64,000 bases of DNA. It comes from Priestia megaterium (GTDB lineage Bacteria > Bacillota > Bacilli > Bacillales > Bacillaceae_H). The notes under the pieces are model-generated. The model was not told where the DNA came from. It saw only the letters and a list, made by a program, of their open reading frames with translations, and did no database searches. The stretch's first letter is position 1. The number at the start of each line of letters is the position of its first letter. Position numbers and translations under genes: made by a program. This document shows positions 56,949 to 64,000 of this stretch, piece by piece. The DNA lies in assembly GCA_008180335.1 (NCBI GenBank), contig VTEF01000001.1, positions 248,001 through 312,000 of the forward strand, given 5' to 3'.

Positions 56949-58727
56949 ATGACAAAGCGTTCTTATTATTGCGGAGATGTAACAGAACAAGCTATTGGCG
57001 AAACAGTTTTATTAAAAGGATGGGTCCAAAAACGTCGAGATTTAGGTGGCCTGATCTTTATTGATTTACGTGACCGCGGCGGTGTTGTTCAAGTTGTGTT
57101 TAATCCTGAAATGTCGCAAGAAGCACTAGAAATTGCAGAAGGTGTACGCAATGAATATGTGTTACAAATAGAAGGTGAAGTTGTAGCTCGTGAAGAAGGA
57201 ACAATCAATTCCAACTTGAAAACAGGTAAAATTGAAGTTCATGCACAACAAATTACCGTACTAAATCAAGCAAAAACACCACCTTTTACTATTACTGATC
57301 AAACGGAAGTATCAGAGGATGTCCGTTTGAAATATCGTTATTTAGATCTTCGTCGTCCAGAGATGTTTAACACATTGAAAATGCGCAATGATATTACAAA
57401 AAACATTCGAAATTTCTTAGATGAACATGATTTCTTAGATGTAGAAACACCAATTTTGACAAAAAGTACACCAGAAGGAGCACGTGATTATTTAGTACCA
57501 AGCCGTGTGCATCCAGGTGAATTTTATGCATTACCTCAGTCACCGCAAATTTTTAAGCAATTATTAATGGTAAGTGGTGTAGAACGCTATTATCAAATTG
57601 CTCGCTGTTTCCGTGACGAAGATTTACGTGCAGATCGTCAACCAGAATTCACTCAGATTGATATTGAAACATCCTTTTTATCTCAAGAAGAAATTATGAC
57701 CATGACAGAGGAAATGATGGCTAAAGTAATGAAAGACGTGAAAGGATTAGATGTCTTAACTCCTTTCCCGCGCATGTCCTATAATGAAGCGATGAGCCGT
57801 TATGGTTCAGATAAACCAGATACTCGCTTTGCAATGGAGCTTATTGATCTGTCTGAACTTGTCCAGGACTGTGGCTTTAAAGTATTTAGCGGAGCAGTTC
57901 AAAACGGTGGGCAAGTGAAAGCAATTAATGTAAAAGGCGCGGCGTCGAATTATTCACGTAAAGATATTGATGCGTTAACAGAGTTTGTTAGCATTTATGG
58001 TGCTAAAGGATTAGCGTGGTTAAAAGTAGAAGCGGATGGCTTAAAAGGGCCAATTGCCAAGTTCTTTAACGAAGAAGAACAACAGCAATTTATCAAAACG
58101 TTACAAGCTTCAGAAGGAGACTTATTATTATTTGTTGCTGATAAAAAATCAGTAGTTGCAGATGCTCTTGGCGCTCTTCGCTTGAAATTAGCAAAAGAGC
58201 AAGGTTTAATTGATGAAACAAAGTTTAACTTCTTGTGGGTAACAGATTGGCCATTACTTGAACACGACGAGGAAGATAATCGTTATTATGCAGCTCATCA
58301 TCCTTTTACGATGCCTATGCGTGAAGATTTACCACTTTTAGATGAAGAGCCTGAAAAAGTACGTGCACAAGCATATGACTTAGTATTGAATGGATATGAA
58401 CTAGGAGGTGGATCTTTACGTATCTATGAACGTGATATCCAAGAAAAAATGTTCAAAACATTAGGATTTACGCTAGAAGAAGCGCATGAACAGTTTGGCT
58501 TCTTGCTTGAAGCATTTGAGTATGGAACACCTCCTCATGGCGGAATTGCATTAGGTCTTGATCGTTTAGTGATGCTGCTTGCAGGACGTACAAACTTACG
58601 TGACACAATTGCATTTCCTAAAACAGCTAGTGCAAGTTGTTTATTAACAAATGCACCTGGTGAAGTAAGTGAAGCTCAATTGCAAGAATTAAACTTAGAT
58701 ATTCGCAAAGCTAAAACAGAAGCATAA
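56949..58727 (+). CDS. aspS: aspartyl-tRNA synthetase
   Basis: Class II synthetase, bacterial long form with GAD domain. 592 residues: N-terminal OB fold ([24 protein letters not shown]), motif 2 [19 protein letters not shown], the GAD insertion, and motif 3 [19 protein letters not shown] 56949 after AAGGGGG. In operon with hisS under the T-box. Confidence 0.98.
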   Translation: MTKRSYYCGDVTEQAIGETVLLKGWVQKRRDLGGLIFIDLRDRGGVVQVVFNPEMSQEALEIAEGVRNEYVLQIEGEVVAREEGTINSNLKTGKIEVHAQQITVLNQAKTPPFTITDQTEVSEDVRLKYRYLDLRRPEMFNTLKMRNDITKNIRNFLDEHDFLDVETPILTKSTPEGARDYLVPSRVHPGEFYALPQSPQIFKQLLMVSGVERYYQIARCFRDEDLRADRQPEFTQIDIETSFLSQEEIMTMTEEMMAKVMKDVKGLDVLTPFPRMSYNEAMSRYGSDKPDTRFAMELIDLSELVQDCGFKVFSGAVQNGGQVKAINVKGAASNYSRKDIDALTEFVSIYGAKGLAWLKVEADGLKGPIAKFFNEEEQQQFIKTLQASEGDLLLFVADKKSVVADALGALRLKLAKEQGLIDETKFNFLWVTDWPLLEHDEEDNRYYAAHHPFTMPMREDLPLLDEEPEKVRAQAYDLVLNGYELGGGSLRIYERDIQEKMFKTLGFTLEEAHEQFGFLLEAFEYGTPPHGGIALGLDRLVMLLAGRTNLRDTIAFPKTASASCLLTNAPGEVSEAQLQELNLDIRKAKTEA

Positions 58728-58728
58728 G

Positions 58729-58774
58729 AAAAAAGAAGCGGACTCTCTATCATAGAGAAATTCGCTTCTTTTTT
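58729..58774 (+). terminator. terminator after aspS
   Basis: A 12-bp outer stem (58729-58740 with 58763-58774) plus an inner CTCTCTAT/ATAGAGA pairing; ends in T6. Confidence 0.88.
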
Positions 58775-58883
58775 ACGTTTAGTAAAGGATAAACGGGGGA
58801 AGACATTCACAAAGACCTCATTGAAGTCAGATAATATAGGTTTTACAAGTGAATCTCTTCACTGTTTTTATATAGCAGGTAGA

Positions 58884-58912
58884 TTGCAAATCAGAATATT
58901 CTGTGATAAGAT
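58884..58912 (+). promoter_or_regulatory. sigma-A promoter of 6S RNA
   Basis: TTGCAA (58884-58889), 17-nt spacer, TAAGAT (58907-58912). Start point near 58919-58920, directly before the 6S terminal helix. Confidence 0.7.
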
Positions 58913-58918
58913 ACTTTC

Positions 58919-59112
58919 AAGAACAAATGAGTCCTGATGTGTTCGTCTTTACTCCAGTTTTGACCGAACAATTTTTTGCTTGGGAGCTCGGAGTTTTTAA
59001 CAAGCGTATATGCCTTGCCTAAAGGACCTACAATTGTTAAAGCAGAGCACCCACCTGCCGAGAGCGGGTTCAAAACGAAGGCAATCGAGACGGCATAATT
59101 GGGACTAACTTA
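58919..59112 (+). ncRNA. bsrA: 6S-1 RNA
   Basis: Global regulator that binds RNA polymerase-sigma-A and mimics an open promoter. The 5' end GAGTCCTGATGTG (about 58928-58940) and the 3' TTGGGACTAAC (59099-59109) pair via AGTCC/GGACT as a terminal helix; the middle is a long imperfect rod, including CTCGGAG and GAGCACCCACC segments. The location between aspS and yrvM/tcdA is exactly that of bsrA in B. subtilis. No coding frame fits. Exact ends are estimates. Confidence 0.85.
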
Positions 59113-59122
59113 CATAACGTGC

Positions 59123-59153
59123 AACCTCTATGTGATAAACATAGAGGTTTTTT
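59123..59153 (+). terminator. terminator after 6S RNA
   Basis: A perfect 10-bp stem (59123-59132 with 59140-59149), 7-nt loop, T6. Transcripts may be trimmed back from here to the 6S 3' end. Confidence 0.88.
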
Positions 59154-59306
59154 GTGTAGTAAAGCTGTTAGATTTGCTTGCTTTTGAAAAAAAGTATGAT
59201 ATAGTCTAATTCGTAATAAGTAAGTTAGTTTATTAACTGATCTAAAAATGAGAAACGTATACACTATAAAGAAAGTGTTGATATAGAAAGGCGGAGTGTT
59301 AAGTAG

Positions 59307-60074
59307 ATGTTGCATCAATTTTCACGTAATGAATTAGCGATTGGAAAAGAAGGGTTAGCAAAATTAAAAGGAAGCACAGTAGCGATATTAGGTATTGGCG
59401 GGGTTGGATCATTTTCAGCTGAAGCCCTTGCTCGTTCAGGTGTAGGGCGCCTGATTTTAGTAGACAAGGACGATGTAGATATTACAAATGTGAACCGTCA
59501 AATTCATGCTTTGCTATCAACAGTCGGTCAACCAAAAGCAGATTTGATGAAGGCGCGTATTTTAGATATTAACCCTGATTGTGAAGTTATATCATTAAAA
59601 ATGTTTTATACAGAGGAAACGTATGAGCAATTCTTTAGTTATGAGCCAGATTTTGTAGTAGATGCTTCGGATACGATTTCATATAAAATTCATCTTATGA
59701 AAGAATGTTTGCAACGAAATATTCCCGTTATTTCGAGTATGGGAGCAGCGAATAAGATGGATCCAACGCGTTTTAAAATTGCAGATATCTCAAAAACCCA
59801 TACTGACCCAATCGCGAAAGTAGTACGTACACGTTTGCGAAAAGAAGGTATACGTAAAGGAATCAATGTTGTTTTTTCAGATGAAAGACCGATTGTTATT
59901 CGCGAAGAGGTGCGTAAAGAAGTAGGAAACGATCAGGCGGAAATTCGAAAAGCAAAAATGCCCCCATCTTCCAATGCCTTTGTTCCATCCGTTGCAGGTT
60001 TAATTATGGCTGGGCATGTTATTAATGAGTTATTAAGCGGTATTCAGATTCATCGTGTCGGTGATGATAAATAA
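59307..60074 (+). CDS. tcdA: tRNA threonylcarbamoyladenosine dehydratase
   Basis: E1-like ATP-dependent enzyme (YrvM/CsdL) forming cyclic t6A at tRNA position 37. 255 residues: ATP-binding VAILGIGGVGSFSAEALARSG, DDVDITNVNRQIHA, VVDASDTISYKIHL and a C-terminal membrane-like helix VPSVAGLIMAGHVIN. RBS GGCGGAG upstream of ATG 59307. In E. coli it works with a cysteine desulfurase; here iscS is 2 kb away. Confidence 0.94.
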   Translation: MLHQFSRNELAIGKEGLAKLKGSTVAILGIGGVGSFSAEALARSGVGRLILVDKDDVDITNVNRQIHALLSTVGQPKADLMKARILDINPDCEVISLKMFYTEETYEQFFSYEPDFVVDASDTISYKIHLMKECLQRNIPVISSMGAANKMDPTRFKIADISKTHTDPIAKVVRTRLRKEGIRKGINVVFSDERPIVIREEVRKEVGNDQAEIRKAKMPPSSNAFVPSVAGLIMAGHVINELLSGIQIHRVGDDK

Positions 60075-60105
60075 AGAGAACTGGCTAAGTCCAGTTCTCT
60101 TTTTA
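60073..60105. terminator. bidirectional terminator tcdA / rarA
   Basis: A perfect 12-bp stem (60073-60084 with 60091-60102), CTAAGT loop, T-tract; overlaps the tcdA stop codon and ends 5 bp from the rarA stop. Confidence 0.88.
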
Positions 60106-60109
60106 TTAG

Positions 60110-61378
60110 CTACTGGTTTAAAAGATTTTGATAAATTTGAGCGAGTGCTTGTTCAAATTTTCCGGTTTGTTTTGGTTCATAGTAACGCTTATTTTTAATT
60201 GTGTTCGGTAAATATTGCTGTTTGACCCATCCTTTTTCAAAATCATGAGGATATTTGTATTCTTTCCCTCTTCCTAGCTGTTTTGCCCCTTTGTAGTGAG
60301 CATCTTTTAAATGAAGCGGAACTTCTCCAGCTATCCCTTTTTTTATATCAGAGATAGCTGCATCTAATGCTTTGTACGCTGAATTAGACTTTGGTGATAA
60401 ACACAGTTCAATAACGGCATTTGCTAGCGGAATCCGTGCTTCAGGAAAACCGAGCCGTTCTGCAGATTGAATTGCTGCTAATGTACGTGCCCCAGCTTGC
60501 GGGCTCGCCAAACCAATATCTTCATAGGCAATAACGAGGAGTCTGCGGTTAATACTAACCAAATCCCCTGCTTCAATTAATCTTCCTAAATAATGAAGCG
60601 CAGCATTTACATCACTACCACGAATAGATTTTTGGAATGCAGACAGTACATCATAATGTGCGTCTCCATCTTTATCATGTGAAAAATATTTTTGTTGTAA
60701 ACACTGTTCAGCTGTTTCAACTGTAATAATGATGTCTCCATTCGTGTTTTCATCCGTTGATAGAATAGCTAGTTCAAGCGCATTTAAAGCAGTACGTACA
60801 TCTCCGCTACATCCGTGAGCAAAATGATTCATTGCTTTCTCTTCTATCACTACATTTTTTTGTCCAAAACCATTTCTATCATCATCAAGTGCTCGTTTAA
60901 TCGCGCGCTTAATATCGTCCGGTTCAAGGGCTTTTAGTTCGAAGATTTGACAGCGACTTCGAATGGCTGGATTAATAGCATGATAGGGATTGCTTGTTGT
61001 AGCGCCAATTAAAATAATCATCCCATTTTCAAGATAAGGAAGCAAAAAATCTTGTTTCGCTTTATCAAGACGGTGAACCTCGTCTAATAACAAAATGACT
61101 TTTCCAGACATTTTTGCTTCTTCTGCTACAATCTCCATATCTTTTTTATTATTTACAACAGCGTTTAATTGTCTAAATGCTGTATTTGTACTTCTAGCAA
61201 TGGCAGTAGCAATGGTTGTTTTTCCAACACCAGGCGGTCCGTATAAAATCATCGAGCTCAAATGATTCGCTTTCACCATTCGGTAAATCATTTTATCTTT
61301 ACCGACTAGATGTTGCTGGCCGATGACTTCAGTAAGATGTGTAGGGCGCATTCGAAATGCCAATGGTTTGTTTTTCAA
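60110..61378 (-). CDS. rarA: replication-associated recombination protein RarA
   Basis: AAA+ ATPase of the RarA/MgsA/WRNIP1 family acting at stalled forks. 422 residues: LAFRMRPTHLTEVIGQQHLV, Walker A YGPPGVGKTTIATAIA, Walker B ILLLDEVHRLDK, sensor 1 IGATTSNPYHAIN and the C-terminal tetramerisation domain (AYEDIGLASPQAG; HLKDAHYKGAKQLGRG). It starts at TTG 61378 with AGGAGG 7 nt upstream. Divergent from cymR, as in B. subtilis. Confidence 0.95.
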   Translation of the reverse strand: MKNKPLAFRMRPTHLTEVIGQQHLVGKDKMIYRMVKANHLSSMILYGPPGVGKTTIATAIARSTNTAFRQLNAVVNNKKDMEIVAEEAKMSGKVILLLDEVHRLDKAKQDFLLPYLENGMIILIGATTSNPYHAINPAIRSRCQIFELKALEPDDIKRAIKRALDDDRNGFGQKNVVIEEKAMNHFAHGCSGDVRTALNALELAILSTDENTNGDIIITVETAEQCLQQKYFSHDKDGDAHYDVLSAFQKSIRGSDVNAALHYLGRLIEAGDLVSINRRLLVIAYEDIGLASPQAGARTLAAIQSAERLGFPEARIPLANAVIELCLSPKSNSAYKALDAAISDIKKGIAGEVPLHLKDAHYKGAKQLGRGKEYKYPHDFEKGWVKQQYLPNTIKNKRYYEPKQTGKFEQALAQIYQNLLNQ

Positions 61379-61488
61379 TATGATTCCTCCTATTCAGCTA
61401 GCATGCCGGTTTTAAAAAAGTTTTTATAAGCGTAAGAAAAACATAAAATCGTTGATTCAGTGTATGAAAAACAAAAAATGAGTTGAAA

Positions 61489-61517
61489 TTTATCTTATAG
61501 GGATAGTATGCTATAAT
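61489..61517 (+). promoter_or_regulatory. extended -10 promoter of cymR
   Basis: Perfect TATAAT (61512-61517) with the TG of an extended -10 (61509-61510), 17 nt after a weak TTTATC (61489-61494). Leader of about 120 nt to cymR. Confidence 0.65.
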
Positions 61518-61641
61518 GTCAACAGTCTCATTTTTAGCAATCCGTTAATGATTAATAAATCCAGAAAAACTTCAGTGAGCGAGAGTTTCATTGTCCATTG
61601 AAGTAAGATAAAACCTTAATTAAAAATAAGGAGTGGAGCAA

Positions 61642-62058
61642 ATGAAAATCTCTACAAAAGGACGTTACGGTCTAACGATTATGATTGAATTAGCAAAACG
61701 ATTCGGCGAAGGCCCTATATCGTTAAAAACTATTGCACAAACGCATGATTTATCTGAACACTACTTAGAGCAATTAATTTCACCGCTTCGAAATGCAGGG
61801 CTTGTTAAAAGTGTACGAGGTGCATATGGTGGCTATATTTTAGCACATGAACCAGAAAAAATTACAGCAGGTGACATTATTTCTATTCTAGAAGGTCCGA
61901 TTAGCCCAGTTGAAGGGTTGGAAGAAGAAGAACCAGCAAAACGAGAATTATGGATTCGTATTCGTGATGCAGTCAAAGAAGTTTTAGATAGTACAACTCT
62001 TGAAGATTTAGCAAATCATTCAGATGGAGATCAGGAATCTTATATGTTTTACATTTAA
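61642..62058 (+). CDS. cymR: CymR, Rrf2-family master repressor of cysteine metabolism
   Basis: Represses sulfur-acquisition genes in complex with CysK when cysteine is plentiful. 138 residues, exactly the B. subtilis length: MKISTKGRYGLTIMIELAKR, winged HTH ISLKTIAQTHDLSEHYLEQLI, SVRGAYGGYILAHEPEKITAGDI. The Fe-S cysteines of IscR-type Rrf2 proteins are absent, as expected. The start is ATG 61642 with AAGGAGTGG; the upstream GTG at 61633 is in the Shine-Dalgarno. Followed by iscS and trmU. Confidence 0.96.
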   Translation: MKISTKGRYGLTIMIELAKRFGEGPISLKTIAQTHDLSEHYLEQLISPLRNAGLVKSVRGAYGGYILAHEPEKITAGDIISILEGPISPVEGLEEEEPAKRELWIRIRDAVKEVLDSTTLEDLANHSDGDQESYMFYI

Positions 62059-62083
62059 TACTAGTGTAGAGGAGGTGCTTGTT

Positions 62084-63226
62084 TTGGAGCGTATTTATGT
62101 AGATCATGCAGCAACGTCTCCAATGTATCCGGCAGTCGTTGACAAAATGACGGCGTTTATGCATGAGTATTTTGGTAATCCCTCTAGTATTCATCACTAT
62201 GGACGAGAAAGTCGCCGTCATCTGGATGAAGCTCGTCAAACGATTGCCAAAAGCATTGGTGCACGTGAAAATGAATTAATTTTTACAAGTGGTGGAACAG
62301 AATCTGATAATATGGCATTAATAGGTGTTGCTTTAGCGAACCAGCATAAAGGGAAACACATTATTACTACTCAAATCGAGCATCACGCTGTTTTGCATAC
62401 ATGTGAGTATTTAGAAACTCAAGGGTTTACTGTTACGTATCTTCCTGTGGATGAAAAGGGGAGAGTATCAGTCGCTGATGTACAAGCAGCGTTAACGGAT
62501 CAGACAATTCTTGTTTCGGTTATGTATGGAAATAATGAAGTCGGAACAATCCAGCCCATTGCAGAGATTGGAGACGTTTTAAAAGAGCATGGTGCTTATT
62601 TCCATACAGATGCAGTGCAAGCTTATGGATTAATTTCGATAAATGTGCAACAATTAGGTGTCGATCTTCTTTCCGTTTCTTCTCATAAGATTAACGGGCC
62701 GAAAGGGATTGGCTTTTTGTATGCTGCTTCTCATGTCCCTCTCTCCCCGTTATTGTTTGGTGGAGAACAAGAGCGTAAGCGAAGAGCAGGAACAGAAAAT
62801 ATGGCAAGCATTGCAGGGTTTGAAGAAGCAGTAAAGATTTCACAAAAAACGTTGCAAGAGCGTGTAGATCAATATAGAAGTTTTAAAGAGAAGATAATTG
62901 AAATTCTAACAAAAGAAGGCGTTTCTTTTGTTGTGAATGGTGATCAAGAACATTCATTGCCACATGTGCTAAATATCTCATTCACTGGTATAAACGTGGA
63001 GTCTATGCTTGTGAATTTAGATTTAGCAGGTATAGCAGCATCAAGTGGCTCAGCATGTACGGCTGGTGCAATCGATCCTTCTCATGTGCTTGTTGCGATG
63101 TTTGGAAAAGGATCTGAACGTTTAAATTCATCTATTCGTTTCAGCTTTGGGCTAGGTAATACAATGGAACAAATTGAAAACTTGGCATATCAAACAGCAA
63201 CGATTGTGAAACGATTGGCAAAATAA
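62084..63226 (+). CDS. iscS: cysteine desulfurase (YrvO/IscS type)
   Basis: PLP enzyme supplying sulfur to MnmA (TrmU) for tRNA 2-thiouridine; in B. subtilis YrvO is the dedicated partner. 380 residues: IYVDHAATSPMYPAVVD, FTSGGTESDNMALIG, PLP lysine in SSHKINGPKGIGFLY, catalytic Cys in ASSGSACTAG. TTG 62084 is the start: GGAGGTG is 6 nt upstream, and the longer frame overlaps cymR. About 26 bp after cymR and 53 bp before trmU. Confidence 0.94.
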   Translation: MERIYVDHAATSPMYPAVVDKMTAFMHEYFGNPSSIHHYGRESRRHLDEARQTIAKSIGARENELIFTSGGTESDNMALIGVALANQHKGKHIITTQIEHHAVLHTCEYLETQGFTVTYLPVDEKGRVSVADVQAALTDQTILVSVMYGNNEVGTIQPIAEIGDVLKEHGAYFHTDAVQAYGLISINVQQLGVDLLSVSSHKINGPKGIGFLYAASHVPLSPLLFGGEQERKRRAGTENMASIAGFEEAVKISQKTLQERVDQYRSFKEKIIEILTKEGVSFVVNGDQEHSLPHVLNISFTGINVESMLVNLDLAGIAASSGSACTAGAIDPSHVLVAMFGKGSERLNSSIRFSFGLGNTMEQIENLAYQTATIVKRLAK

Positions 63227-63255
63227 AGAGAACTGTAGGTATGAAAAGCAGTTAA

Positions 63256-64000
<745 letters not shown>

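Noticed and set aside
61483-61488. TTGAAA as -35 of cymR
   Set aside because: Spacer to TATAAT would be 23 nt; the extended -10 with 17-nt spacing is a better reading.

Overview
The window is a stretch of core chromosome from an endospore-forming member of the Bacillaceae. The DNA is visibly AT-rich, the Shine-Dalgarno sequences are strong (AAAGGAGG type), UUG and GUG starts are common, and many sporulation genes are present: spoVID, ysxE, spoIIB, spoIVFA/B, spo0B, safA, a coxA-like lipoprotein gene, bofC and spoVB. Gene order follows the Bacillus subtilis hemL-to-trmU segment closely. The presence of an rng (RNase E/G) gene, a shortened yrvJ and extra genes at a few junctions shows it is not B. 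subtilis itself. A Priestia/Bacillus-type species is my best guess from general resemblance, not from any search. No prophage, intact insertion sequence, CRISPR array, tRNA or rRNA was seen.

Layout. 1-12.2 kb: end of hemL; spoVID-ysxE (spore coat); a small membrane protein gene on the minus strand; valS behind a T-box riboswitch, then folC; a DUF420 membrane protein; a gene-poor patch with a 39-codon mini-prepilin; prepilin peptidase comC; spoIIB. 12.2-18 kb: maf-radC and the shape/division cluster mreBCD-minCD. 18-21.3 kb: the SpoIVFA/SpoIVFB sigma-K checkpoint pair and rng. 21.3-26 kb: L21 leader-rplU-prp-rpmA, then spo0B-obg-pheB-pheA. 25.8-31.3 kb: NAD biosynthesis, with niaR and nifS divergent from nadB-nadC-nadA over a shared palindromic control region. 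31.5-36.3 kb: safA with an overlapping APH-type kinase gene, a YhcN/CoxA lipoprotein, an accessory patch (His-rich metal-binding protein, 37-bp direct repeats, decayed reading frames) and bofC. 36.4-41.4 kb: ruvAB-DUF2905-queA-tgt-yajC and yrzE. 41.5-48 kb: yrbG, spoVB, comN, secDF and a cation diffusion facilitator. 48-55.2 kb: recJ-apt, relA-dtd, yrvJ and a small conserved-looking protein. 55.2-64 kb: T-box-hisS-aspS, 6S-1 RNA, tcdA, rarA, then cymR-iscS-trmU (cut by the window end).

The most unusual features lie outside the core genes. A family of related intergenic sequences, with a tail close to GAAGTTTCACTTTAT preceded by an AATCAGT/ACTGATT-type hairpin, occurs at least three times. One copy sits inside the loop of a helix in the valS T-box leader. 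The family may derive from transposon ends, possibly IS200/IS605-like. A very short type IV prepilin-like gene with a strong ribosome binding site stands alone before the prepilin peptidase. A 37-bp exact direct repeat lies beside decayed reading frames upstream of bofC. yrvJ has a strong Shine-Dalgarno but no standard start codon after it.
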